From Aliishimia ponticola (GTDB lineage: Bacteria; Pseudomonadota; Alphaproteobacteria; Rhodobacterales; Rhodobacteraceae): DNA of 64,000 bases. Both the position numbers and the translations under genes were made by a program. The notes under the pieces were generated by a model, which did not search any database, was not told where the DNA came from, and saw only the letters and a program-made list of their open reading frames with translations. The stretch is from positions 806,001 to 870,000 of the forward strand of contig NZ_SRKY01000001.1 in the NCBI RefSeq assembly GCF_004803475.1, read 5' to 3'. Positions 1 through 7,705 of this stretch are shown here, in pieces (positions within the stretch are counted from its first letter, which is position 1; every line of letters starts with the position of its first letter).

Positions 1-168
1 ACCGATGTGCGGTTGGCGCGCACGGATTCTGCCGGACAGGCCGTTATCGCCACGCAGCCGGGGCATCGCTATCTTCTGGATGCCGTCACGCTGGAGCCTG
101 CCGATGATGGCCAGATCGTCTGGCGCACATATTGGGCCGCACTGACATTTGCCGTGCCCGCCCGGTGA
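1..168 (+). CDS. C-terminal fragment of a DUF4198-like protein (5' end outside window)
   Basis: The frame is open from base 1 to a TGA at 166-168 and encodes the last 55 residues of a protein. The tail contains YLLDAVTL, then a tryptophan-rich WRTYWAALTF segment, then AVPAR. That resembles the C-terminus of DUF4198 periplasmic proteins, which often sit near metal-uptake genes and end in a similar 'W..LWASLTF' signature. The match is by recall only. The start and most of the domain lie upstream of the window. The gene ends 45 bases before the pseudouridine kinase start and may be transcribed with it. Confidence 0.55.
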   Translation, partial: TDVRLARTDSAGQAVIATQPGHRYLLDAVTLEPADDGQIVWRTYWAALTFAVPAR

Positions 169-213
169 CGCTGCCCCTTGCACCGCGCGCGGTTCGCGTC
201 CAGAACCCGCAAC

Positions 214-1098
214 ATGACCCAGACACCTGACATTCTTTGTATCGGCTCCGTCCTGTGGGACGTGATCGGCCGCGCGCCCGTTGCCATGCGGCAAGGGTCG
301 GACGTGGCCGGTCGGATCTCCCGCCTGCCCGGCGGCGTTGCCATGAATATCGCAATGACCCTGTCCCGCTTCGGCCTGACACCCGCGCTGCTGACCGCGA
401 TTGGCCGCGACGCAGAAGGCGACGAACTGATCGCCGCCTGCAAAGCCCGCGGTATGATGACGGACACGATCTATCGGTCGGATGATTTGCCGACGGACCG
501 CTATATGGCTGTCGAAGGCGCGAACGGCCTGATCGCCGCGATTGCCGATGCGCACTCGCTTGAGGCTGCCGGGGCCAAGATCCTCGCCCCCCTGTCCGAT
601 GGCAGCCTGGCCCGCCCCTGGACGGGTCCGGTGGCGCTTGATGGGAACCTGACCATCGACCTGCTGTCCGACATCGCCGCCAGCCCGCTGCTGCAGCAGG
701 CCGATCTGCGCGTGGCGCCAGCCTCTCCCGGCAAGGCGGATCGCCTGATGCCGTTTCTGCGTACCGGCAACGGAACGCTATATGTGAACCTTGAGGAAGC
801 CGGGCTGCTGTGCAGCGCGCAGTTCGACAGTTCTGCCGACGCCGCACAGGCCCTGCTGGACCGCGGCGCGGCCCGCGCATTGGTGACGGATGGCGGCAAC
901 TCCGCCAGCGAAGGCAGTCCGGCCGGTGTCATCACGCAAACGCCGCCCAAAGTTCTTGTCACCCGCGTCACCGGCGCAGGCGACACGTTCATGGCCGCGC
1001 ATATTGCCGCCGAAACACGCGGCGCAAACAGAGAAGAGGCCCTGCAGCGCGCGCTGACAGCGGCCGCAACCTATGTATCGGGAGGGAACCCCGCTTGA
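214..1098 (+). CDS. psuK: PfkB-family sugar kinase, probable pseudouridine kinase
   Basis: A 294-residue ribokinase-type kinase expected to phosphorylate pseudouridine to pseudouridine 5'-phosphate in the cytoplasm. The N-terminus has the PfkB entry strand (ILCIGSVLWDVIGR) followed by the sugar-binding GG motif (PGGVAMNIA). Near residues 249-262 is the second PfkB signature VTRVTGAGDTF, which carries the anion hole and the catalytic Asp. The ATG at 214 follows the gene's first in-frame alternatives and begins right at the conserved core. The substrate is inferred from the next gene, which is a clear PsuG and overlaps this stop codon; the kinase alone would only be a generic PfkB member. Together they salvage pseudouridine to uracil and ribose 5-phosphate. 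Confidence 0.85.
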   Translation: MTQTPDILCIGSVLWDVIGRAPVAMRQGSDVAGRISRLPGGVAMNIAMTLSRFGLTPALLTAIGRDAEGDELIAACKARGMMTDTIYRSDDLPTDRYMAVEGANGLIAAIADAHSLEAAGAKILAPLSDGSLARPWTGPVALDGNLTIDLLSDIAASPLLQQADLRVAPASPGKADRLMPFLRTGNGTLYVNLEEAGLLCSAQFDSSADAAQALLDRGAARALVTDGGNSASEGSPAGVITQTPPKVLVTRVTGAGDTFMAAHIAAETRGANREEALQRALTAAATYVSGGNPA

Positions 1099-2012
1099 TC
1101 AACATGAAGATCGCATCGGAAGTCGCTGAAGCGAAATCCAAAAACACACCAATCGTCGCGCTGGAAAGCACGATCATCACCCATGGCATGCCCTATCCGC
1201 AGAACCTTGAGGTCGCCCGCACGGTCGAGGCTGACATCCGCGCCGCCGGGGCCACACCTGCCACGATCGCGATCATGGATGGCACGCTGCATATCGGGCT
1301 GGAAGACGCCCAGCTTGAGGCCCTGGCCCAGGCGCAGAACGTGGCCAAACTGTCGCGCGCCGATCTGGCGATTTGCATGGCGCGCGGCGGCACCGGCGCA
1401 ACCACCGTCGCCGCGACCATGATCGCCGCGCATCTGGCTGGCATTTCTGTTTTCGCCACTGGCGGGATTGGCGGCGTGCATAAAGGCGCCGAGCATAGCT
1501 TTGACATCTCTGCCGATCTGGCGGAACTGGCTCAAACCCCGGTTACGGTTGTGGCCGCCGGTGCCAAGGCCATTCTGGACATTCCCAAGACGCTGGAAGT
1601 CCTTGAAACCTATGGTGTTCCGGTGATTGCCTACGGTCAGGACGATTTCCCGGCCTTCTGGTCGCGCAGCTCTGGCCTTGCCGCGCCGCTGCGCCTTGAC
1701 AGCCCCGCCGACATCGCCGCCGCGCAGGTCATGCGCGCCAAGCTGGGTCTGCCCGGCGGACAGCTTGTCGCCAATCCGATCCCGCAAACGGACGAGATCG
1801 CCGCCGAAACGCTTGGGCCGATCATCGCCCAAGCCCAGTCCGAGGCCGATGCCCAAGGCATCAGCGGCAAGGCGGTGACCCCGTTCCTTCTGGCGCGGAT
1901 TTTCGAACTGACCGATGGCCAGTCGCTAGAGGCAAATATCGCCTTGGTCCGCAATAACGCCCGGCTTGCAGCGGCAATTGCCCTTGAAATGAGCAAATCG
2001 CCCGCATCATAG
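1095..2012 (+). CDS. psuG: Pseudouridine-5'-phosphate glycosidase
   Basis: The enzyme reversibly splits pseudouridine 5'-phosphate into uracil and ribose 5-phosphate. Family signatures are strong throughout: ALESTIITHGMP with the catalytic Glu near residue 24, PATIAIMDG, GATTVAATM, VFATGGIGGVHKGAEH, FDISADL, and GAKAILD with the Schiff-base Lys near residue 158. Full length is 305 residues, as usual for PsuG. The start is probably TTG at 1095: it overlaps the psuK stop (TTGA) and lies 8 bases after a GGAGGG at 1081-1086. The alternative is ATG at 1104, which would give 302 residues. The overlap implies translational coupling with psuK. Confidence 0.93.
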   Translation: MINMKIASEVAEAKSKNTPIVALESTIITHGMPYPQNLEVARTVEADIRAAGATPATIAIMDGTLHIGLEDAQLEALAQAQNVAKLSRADLAICMARGGTGATTVAATMIAAHLAGISVFATGGIGGVHKGAEHSFDISADLAELAQTPVTVVAAGAKAILDIPKTLEVLETYGVPVIAYGQDDFPAFWSRSSGLAAPLRLDSPADIAAAQVMRAKLGLPGGQLVANPIPQTDEIAAETLGPIIAQAQSEADAQGISGKAVTPFLLARIFELTDGQSLEANIALVRNNARLAAAIALEMSKSPAS

Positions 2013-2093
2013 GCACTTCGCCTTCACCAGCCATTGCCGCGCCCCGGCAAACTGCTTACCTAGGTAACGCAATTCCGTGTGATACGATCATAG

Positions 2094-2807
2094 ATGAATA
2101 CCCCGTTCGATCCTGAAGAACCCAGACGCCCCGGCCTGTTTGCCCGGTTGCGGGCGTCGTTCCTGACCGGTCTGGTGGTGATCCTTCCCGTCGGGTTGAC
2201 GATTTGGCTGATCTGGAGCGTCGTCGGCTGGATTGATGGTGTCGTGCTGCCACTAGTGCCTGATGGGTGGAAGCCGGACAAGCTGGTTCAGGACTGGTTC
2301 GGCCTGCCGCCAGAGGTGCAGATCGATGTGCGCGGCGTTGGCGTTGTCGTCTTTTTGCTGTTCACGATCCTCATCGGCTGGATGGCCAAGGGGTATATCG
2401 GGCGCTCGCTCATCCGCTCAGCCGAGACATTGGTAGAACGCACACCGGTGGTGCGGTCGATCTATTCCGGGATCAAACAGATTTCCGAGACGGTCTTCGC
2501 GCAATCAGACCGTAATTTTGAGCGCGCCTGCCTGATCCAGTATCCGCGTCGGGGGATTTGGGCGATTGGCTTCATCTCTACCACGGCCAAGGGCGAGGTG
2601 AGCCGAAAGGCACAGTCCGAGGGCGATCTGATGTCCGTCTTCGTCCCGACCACGCCAAACCCGACCTCTGGCTTCCTGCTGTTCTTCCCCCGCGAAGACG
2701 TGATCGAACTGGATATGAGCATCGAAGATGCGGCCAAGCTGGTGATCTCTGCCGGGCTGGTCTATCCGAACTCCAAAGACCCGACGGTTCCGCCCGAAAG
2801 CCGCTGA
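2094..2807 (+). CDS. DUF502 family membrane protein
   Basis: A 237-residue inner-membrane protein of the DUF502 family, whose function is not established. Two hydrophobic segments are visible: about residues 20-42 (FLTGLVVILPVGLTIWLIW) and about 80-100 (GVVVFLLFTILIGWMAKGYIG). These are followed by the family's conserved ERTPVVRSIYSGIKQ stretch and a soluble C-terminal domain containing TTPNPTSGFLLFFPR. The gene stands alone between psuG and the convergent patatin gene, 81 bases after psuG, so co-transcription with psuKG is possible but not shown. Confidence 0.88.
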   Translation: MNTPFDPEEPRRPGLFARLRASFLTGLVVILPVGLTIWLIWSVVGWIDGVVLPLVPDGWKPDKLVQDWFGLPPEVQIDVRGVGVVVFLLFTILIGWMAKGYIGRSLIRSAETLVERTPVVRSIYSGIKQISETVFAQSDRNFERACLIQYPRRGIWAIGFISTTAKGEVSRKAQSEGDLMSVFVPTTPNPTSGFLLFFPREDVIELDMSIEDAAKLVISAGLVYPNSKDPTVPPESR

Positions 2808-2833
2808 CCGGTCGGCCCGGACCTCTCTGGTCC

Positions 2834-3868
2834 CTAACCGAACATGTCCTGCATATCGACCGTGCTGCGGTGGTTGAGATCGGCCTTGTGGTCGTCAAGG
2901 AAACGATGCGCCGCCGCGCGTCCGGCGTCTTTCAACTGGTGGATGATTTGCGCATTCGGCACCAGTTTCGTCGCCACGCTCAGGTCATTCATTAGATCAT
3001 CATCCGCGATCATGTGGATGAAAACGCGCGCCATCCGGCCCGTATCGATCGTGCCTTCTTCGATCAGGCGCTGCACAAAGGAAATGGCCCGCAATTCGCG
3101 CAGCAAAGACGAATTGAAACTGATCTCGTTCACGCGGTTCTGAATCTGCTGCGGCGTGATCGGTATCTCGTCCCGTTCCAGCGGGTTGATGTTCACCACC
3201 ACGATGTCTTCGGGCAACTCGGACGGAAATAGCGGGAACAGCGCCGGGTTCCCGGTATACCCGCCATCCCAGAACGCCTCGCGTCGCCCGGTTTCGCTGT
3301 CGTCGATCTCGACCGACTGGAACACGGTCGGCAGGCAGGCAGAGGCCATGATCGCATCGGTCGTGATCTCGTCGCCCTTGAAGATGCGGATCTTGCCGTT
3401 CCGCACACGGGTGGCGCAGACATAGAAGGCAGGCCCCGATTTGCTGCACACATTGTCAAAATCGAACTGCGAGACGACGTCTTCCAGCGGGTTCTTGTAG
3501 AACGGCCCCCACGCATAGGGGGAAAGCACGCGGCTTACCGTATCGCTCAGGGCATAGGGCAACGAAAATTCGATACTGCGGCTGATGGCCATCGGGCTGA
3601 ACGGCCACATCCAGGCGGAAATCTGGTCCGAGGTCACGCCAGCGATCTTGTTCCACAGCCAATCGAGGTTCTCACGCGCGCCCTCGCGCCCGCCCGTCAC
3701 CAGACCCGCCTTCAAAGCCGCCCCATTCACCGCCCCCGCTGAAGTGCCCGATATGCCGACGATCTCGATCTCGTCGTCTTCCAGCAGCCGGTCCAGCACG
3801 CCCCATGTGAACGCGCCATGCGCGCCGCCGCCCTGAAGCGCGAGATTGATCCTGCGGATTTTGCCCAT
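2834..3868 (-). CDS. Patatin-like phospholipase
   Basis: A 344-residue predicted lipid acyl hydrolase with a Ser-Asp dyad. The oxyanion loop LQGGGAHGAFTWG is at residues 11-23. The nucleophile elbow GISGTSAG puts the catalytic Ser at residue 43. The Asp is in a DGGYTGNP motif a little after residue 210. There is no signal peptide, so the protein is likely cytoplasmic. Roseobacter-type patatins of this size (with a DUF3734-like C-terminal part) are often encoded beside poly-3-hydroxybutyrate genes, and a 3-hydroxybutyrate dehydrogenase lies 2 kb away. A role in lipid or polyhydroxyalkanoate metabolism is therefore possible but only inferred. The gene is convergent with DUF502 and divergent from the flavoprotein gene. 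Confidence 0.9.
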   Translation of the reverse strand: MGKIRRINLALQGGGAHGAFTWGVLDRLLEDDEIEIVGISGTSAGAVNGAALKAGLVTGGREGARENLDWLWNKIAGVTSDQISAWMWPFSPMAISRSIEFSLPYALSDTVSRVLSPYAWGPFYKNPLEDVVSQFDFDNVCSKSGPAFYVCATRVRNGKIRIFKGDEITTDAIMASACLPTVFQSVEIDDSETGRREAFWDGGYTGNPALFPLFPSELPEDIVVVNINPLERDEIPITPQQIQNRVNEISFNSSLLRELRAISFVQRLIEEGTIDTGRMARVFIHMIADDDLMNDLSVATKLVPNAQIIHQLKDAGRAAAHRFLDDHKADLNHRSTVDMQDMFG

Positions 3869-4002
3869 GTTGGACCCTTTTTATGAAGACGGTCTTGTGA
3901 CGAAACTTGCCGCGATGCGGCGAAAAATCAACCTCGAACCCAAAAGCAAAGGTTGACGTGCCGGACACACGTTTGGATTGTAGGCTTGGGAAAGCAAGGG
4001 GA

Positions 4003-5649
4003 ATGAACGTAGAAATGCCTGAAAACAAGGACCAACTCGACGTCGCGATCATCGGTGCCGGACCCGCGGGGCTGCAAGCGGCCTATTCGCTTCAGGGGCG
4101 CGGATTGACGGTAGAGATTTTTGAACGCGGTGCGGTGGGTGAGTTTTTCCGCAACTTTCCACGGCACCGGAACCTGATTTCGATCAACAAGGTCCATACC
4201 GGGCTCAGCGATCCCGAAGCGCAGCTGCGCTATGACTGGAACAGCCTGCTGGGCGATCCGGTCCCCCGGTTCACCACCCATAGCCCGAAATACTTTCCGA
4301 CCGCGGATGAGTATGTGGGTTACCTTGAGGGGTTTGCAGACACGCTGGGCGACATCATCCATGCCAATTGCAAGATCACCCGTATCGGCCGCGACGGCGA
4401 CGGTTATGTCATCGAAAGCGCAGATGGCCTTTCGCGCCGCGCCCGTCAGATCATCGTGGCCAGCGGCGTCACCCTGCCATGGCTGCCGGATGTCGAGGGG
4501 ATCGATCTGGTCGAAATCTATAACGATTTCGATACCTCGCCCGAGAGCTTCATCAACAAGCGGGTTCTGGTCCTGGGCAAGGGCAACTCCGCCTTCGAGA
4601 CCGCCGAGAAGCTGATCGAGACCACGCAGGCGACCCATGTGATGTCGCCCAACAAGCTGAAATTCGCGTGGAACACCCATTTCGTCGGGCATTTGCGGGC
4701 GGTGAACACCAATTTCCTCGACACCTATCAGCTCAAATCCCAGAACGCCGTGCTGGATGCGCGTCCGATCAAGATCGAAAAGGACGGCGACACTTTTGTT
4801 GTCACCGCCGAGATGACCGCCGCGAGCGGGCATGAGATCGTATTGACCTATGACCGGGTTATCTGTTGCACCGGCTGGCGCTTCGATGCGTCGATCTTTG
4901 ACGACGAGATCCGGCCCGACATGGCGCATATGGGCAAATTCCCCAAGATGAGCGCGAATTGGGAATTGGAAGGCGCGCCGGGCATCTGGTTTGCCGGAAC
5001 GATCATGCAATGCCGTGACTTCAAGAAAACCATGTCGGGGTTCGTCCATGGGTTCCGGCACAATATCGACGCGCTGGCCCGCTTCGTGGAAGCGCGCGCC
5101 AAGGGCACGGAGCTTCCGGTGCAGCAGGTGGACCTGGCGCCGGAAACGCTGGCCCCCATGCTGGTGGAGCGCGCGTCGATCTCTGCCGCGCTGTTCCTGC
5201 AGCCGGGGTTTCTTGCGGATGTCATATGCCTGAGTGGCCCGCAGGCCGGAGCCTGCCACGCGGCCATGCCGCTGGATTGGGCGAAAGAGACCGTGCTGCG
5301 CGAAGGGGATTACCTGACGCTGACGCTGGAATTCGGTGATTTCGGGGAGAACCCCTTGCATGTGAACCGAAGCCACAACGCCTTTGGCGGGGCACCCGAC
5401 CCGTTCATTCATCCGGTCCTGCGCCATTGGCGTGATGGGCAGGAGGTTGCGATGATGCACTTGTCGGACCATCTGGACGCCGACTGGCGGGACCGTGGGG
5501 ACCGCGATGCAGGCGCCGGAACCGTGCTGCGCATGACCTATGCCGACAAGGGCGCGCCCCGTGCGCCATCGGACGTCGCTCTGGAACAGGTCACCGCGTT
5601 TCTGGCCGGGCTGGCCGCCGGCGCGCCCGCGATTGCGGCGGCGGAATAA
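4003..5649 (+). CDS. FAD-dependent oxidoreductase, FOXRED2-like
   Basis: A 548-residue flavin monooxygenase-type protein. An FAD-binding motif IIGAGPAGLQAA starts near residue 16, and a second dinucleotide fold VLVLGKGNSAFETA is near residue 188 and probably binds NADPH. Between them, YFPTADEYVGYL and the LPWLPDVEG loop recall the FMO/FOXRED2 group. The last 140 or so residues form an extra domain of unknown role. ATG 4003 is preferred because AAGGGG lies just upstream; the open frame extends to 3907 without a convincing start. The gene is followed by two strong hairpins before the convergent bdhA. The substrate is unknown. Confidence 0.82.
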   Translation: MNVEMPENKDQLDVAIIGAGPAGLQAAYSLQGRGLTVEIFERGAVGEFFRNFPRHRNLISINKVHTGLSDPEAQLRYDWNSLLGDPVPRFTTHSPKYFPTADEYVGYLEGFADTLGDIIHANCKITRIGRDGDGYVIESADGLSRRARQIIVASGVTLPWLPDVEGIDLVEIYNDFDTSPESFINKRVLVLGKGNSAFETAEKLIETTQATHVMSPNKLKFAWNTHFVGHLRAVNTNFLDTYQLKSQNAVLDARPIKIEKDGDTFVVTAEMTAASGHEIVLTYDRVICCTGWRFDASIFDDEIRPDMAHMGKFPKMSANWELEGAPGIWFAGTIMQCRDFKKTMSGFVHGFRHNIDALARFVEARAKGTELPVQQVDLAPETLAPMLVERASISAALFLQPGFLADVICLSGPQAGACHAAMPLDWAKETVLREGDYLTLTLEFGDFGENPLHVNRSHNAFGGAPDPFIHPVLRHWRDGQEVAMMHLSDHLDADWRDRGDRDAGAGTVLRMTYADKGAPRAPSDVALEQVTAFLAGLAAGAPAIAAAE

Positions 5650-5679
5650 TCCAAGGCCATGTCGGTTTCGATGGTTTTT

Positions 5680-5728
5680 CGGATGGGCTGACGCCCATCC
5701 GACCAATGCGAGGGGCGCTGCCCCTCGC
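5680..5728. terminator. Double hairpin between convergent genes
   Basis: Two perfect 9-bp stems lie back to back. CGGATGGGC (5680-5688) pairs with GCCCATCCG (5693-5701) around a 4-base loop. GCGAGGGGC (5708-5716) pairs with GCCCCTCGC (5720-5728) around a 3-base loop. They sit between the stop codons of the flavoprotein (+) and bdhA (-), so they could end transcription from both sides. A TTTT run follows only at a distance (5741-5750 region). The unit may also be a dispersed intergenic repeat. Confidence 0.6.
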
Positions 5729-5763
5729 GCTCCCCGAAGTATTTTGAACAGGCGAAGGCCGGA

Positions 5764-6549
5764 TCAGAGCGCCGTCCAGCCGCCATCGACGGAGATGGTG
5801 GTGCCGGTGATCTGGGCAGCGGCATCGGAGCACAGGAAAGTGGCGGTGCCGCCCAGCTGTTCGGTGGTTGCGAATTCGCGCGAGGGCTGGCGGGTCAGCA
5901 TGACCTCGCGGATCGCCGTTTCCCGGTCCATGTTGTATTTCTTCATGGTGTCGGGGATTTGCGACTCGACCAGCGGGGTCAGCACGTAGCCGGGACAGAT
6001 GGCGTTGCAGGTGATCGGATCCTCTGCCGTTTCCAGTGCGGTCACCTTGGTCAGCCCGACGACGCCGTGCTTGGCCGCGACATATGCGGATTTGAAGGGC
6101 GAGGCGGTGAGCCCATGCGCGGAGGCAACGTTGATCACCCGGCCCCAGCCACGCTCGCGCATACCGGTCAGAGCGGCGGCGGTGGTGTGGAAAGCGGATG
6201 ACATGTTGATCGCGATGATCGCATCCCATTTGTCGGCGGGGAATTCTTCGATCGCGGCCACGTGCTGAATGCCCGCATTGTTGATCAGGATGTCGCACCC
6301 GCCCGCGGCCACTACGAGGCGGCGGCAATCATCGCCTTTTGACATATCGGCCTGAACATATTTCGCCGTAACACCGGTTTCGCTGGCGATTTCGGCGGCG
6401 ATCGCGTGATCCTCTTCGGTGTCGGTGAAAGAATTCAGCACCACATCCGCCCCGGCACGCGCCAGTTCCCACGCCATGCCAAGTCCGATGCCGGAATTCG
6501 ATCCGGTGATGACAGCGGTCTTGCCCGCCAAGGAAATCTCGTAAGCCAT
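5764..6549 (-). CDS. bdhA: 3-hydroxybutyrate dehydrogenase (short-chain dehydrogenase)
   Basis: A 261-residue SDR enzyme that interconverts 3-hydroxybutyrate and acetoacetate with NAD, linking poly-3-hydroxybutyrate breakdown to central metabolism. The cofactor motif TGSNSGIG is at residues 15-22, and NNAG follows in the fourth strand. The active site includes an ASAHGL serine region and YVAAKHG near residue 155. The stretch AICPGYVLTPLVESQIPD, with the following hydrophilic insert, is characteristic of bacterial D-3-hydroxybutyrate dehydrogenases rather than of FabG. The ATG at 6549 begins at the expected N-terminus. It lies 123 bases downstream of the YrbL-like gene on the same strand. Confidence 0.9.
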   Translation of the reverse strand: MAYEISLAGKTAVITGSNSGIGLGMAWELARAGADVVLNSFTDTEEDHAIAAEIASETGVTAKYVQADMSKGDDCRRLVVAAGGCDILINNAGIQHVAAIEEFPADKWDAIIAINMSSAFHTTAAALTGMRERGWGRVINVASAHGLTASPFKSAYVAAKHGVVGLTKVTALETAEDPITCNAICPGYVLTPLVESQIPDTMKKYNMDRETAIREVMLTRQPSREFATTEQLGGTATFLCSDAAAQITGTTISVDGGWTAL

Positions 6550-6672
6550 ATCAGCCCTCCATTTGCCTGAGGCCCATTCACATGGAGCCCGTTTGCGTGA
6601 AGCCTAGTGCAAATGCTGCGGGTGCAAAAGATTGGCTGCGCATATTTGCCTGCGCCTGCGCGGCGGTCCGCC

Positions 6673-7332
6673 CTAACTGGCTTGGGCAGCCTTGTGGATT
6701 TGCCCTGTCAGCACCTCAAGCTTGGCGTCCAGATCGCGGCGGAATGCCTTGTCCGACATGGACAGGACGCGGATGAACGTCCGTTCGCCCAGCCCGTCCA
6801 CAAGAAAAAGGCTCAACGACCCGCCTTCACCCGGAACGACGACGATGTTCTTGGGATTGATGTCCCAGGCCACAAGGCGCCATTCGGCGATTTGGCTGAA
6901 CAGCTGGTAGAGGGCATCCTGAAGCTGCGGCGTCATACCTTCGCGCTGCGCATATTCCAGAACAGTCTCGGCCACATCGCCGGTCGGGCCTTGAATCGCT
7001 TCGAACACCAGCCCAGGGCCAAGATTGGTCTGCACCACGCCGCGAAATTCGGGCATGAAGGGCGGAACCTCCCCCTTGCGGGAAACGCCGAGCATGTATT
7101 CTTCGAGTTCGACCAGTGACAGGTACATCGCGCCAAAACGACGGCGGCGGCTTTCAAAGAGGTGCCGCAACCACTGAAAGCTCTTTTTCGCCGGAGGCCG
7201 CGTGATCTTGATCAACGATCCGGGCTGGTTGGGATGCCAAAACACCATCGCGCCCGCACCGCTGCGGATCTTGTCCGCCGTGTCGAGACAAATGGTTTGC
7301 GCGCCTTGCTGCATTTGTGTTGCACCGTCCAT
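6673..7332 (-). CDS. YrbL-like protein (PhoP regulatory network family)
   Basis: About 219 residues if translated from ATG 7332. The sequence from DKIRSGAGAMVFWHP through ITRPPAKKS, LVELEEYMLG, LGPGLVFEAIQG, WRLVAWDINPKNIVV and LFLVDGLGERT matches the layout of YrbL. YrbL is a protein-kinase-fold family named for E. coli YrbL; its biochemical role is unknown. DINPKNIVV resembles a degenerate kinase catalytic loop (D-x-x-x-x-N). The frame is open to a GTG at 7416. However, a promoter-like TTGTAA (7367-7362), 17-base spacer and TATTTC (7344-7339) lie inside that extension, so translation probably begins at 7332 or at ATG 7314. The gene is separated from the upstream small RNA by that RNA's terminator. 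Confidence 0.72.
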   Translation of the reverse strand: MDGATQMQQGAQTICLDTADKIRSGAGAMVFWHPNQPGSLIKITRPPAKKSFQWLRHLFESRRRRFGAMYLSLVELEEYMLGVSRKGEVPPFMPEFRGVVQTNLGPGLVFEAIQGPTGDVAETVLEYAQREGMTPQLQDALYQLFSQIAEWRLVAWDINPKNIVVVPGEGGSLSLFLVDGLGERTFIRVLSMSDKAFRRDLDAKLEVLTGQIHKAAQAS

Positions 7333-7512
7333 CTTCCCGAAATAAATCCGTTCCAAATCGTTTACAACTGATTTGCACCGGCCCGGACGCACCCGCATTG
7401 GGCGCATGGCAATCACGCGGCCAGCGCATGGGCCGGAACGGACAGGCCGGGTCGCGGTTTGAACGCAGGACGCAGCCGGGGCAGATTTGATGGGATCGCC
7501 CGATCCTGCGGC

Positions 7513-7543
7513 ACAAAAAAAACCCCGGCACGAAGCCGGGGTT
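7513..7543 (-). terminator. Rho-independent terminator
   Basis: On the minus strand AACCCCGGC (7543-7535), loop TTCGT, GCCGGGGTT (7529-7521) and then T residues down to about 7515 make a textbook intrinsic terminator. Its polarity requires a minus-strand transcript starting between here and 7705. No gene lies there, which is the main argument for the small RNA. Confidence 0.9.
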
Positions 7544-7590
7544 AAGTTATTGAGGCAGGTTTCATACAGGCAAGAAACCTATCGAGCAGT
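7513..7590 (-). ncRNA. Candidate small regulatory RNA with its own promoter and terminator
   Basis: On the minus strand TTGGCT (7626-7621) and TATATT (7602-7597), 18 bases apart, form a good housekeeping-type promoter with a predicted start near 7590. The transcript would be about 78 nt. It has a first hairpin AGGTTTC/GAAACCT (7580-7574 with 7563-7557, 10-base loop). It ends in a 9-bp AACCCCGGC/GCCGGGGTT hairpin (7543-7521) followed by a T run. No plausible reading frame lies inside. It sits between the YrbL-like gene and the divergent YejA-type gene. I do not recognise a known RNA family; hfq is encoded in the same window, so an Hfq-bound sRNA is possible. Confidence 0.68.
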
Positions 7591-7596
7591 GCCCTT

Positions 7597-7626
7597 AATA
7601 TAGACGCAGTTGAGGCCGAAAGCCAA
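7597..7626 (-). promoter_or_regulatory. Predicted promoter of the candidate sRNA
   Basis: The minus-strand boxes are TTGGCT (7626-7621) and TATATT (7602-7597) with an 18-base spacer. This is close to the RpoD consensus and correctly placed for the hairpin-terminator transcript that follows. The same 115-base interval must also contain the plus-strand promoter of the YejA-type gene. Confidence 0.55.
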
Positions 7627-7705
7627 GTTAAAAGTTTGAAAATACAGCAAAGCGCCAGTACCGTCTGGACCAAGAAAACAAGGGCAGGTCAGGATTGTTC
7701 ACGAA

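Noticed and set aside
810-1094. Upstream extension of the psuG frame to 400 residues.
   Set aside because: It overlaps the psuK coding region in another frame; PsuG homologues begin near KIASEV.
3928-5706. 592-residue minus-strand open frame opposite the flavoprotein.
   Set aside because: Shadow of the real gene; composition rich in R, G, H with no motif.
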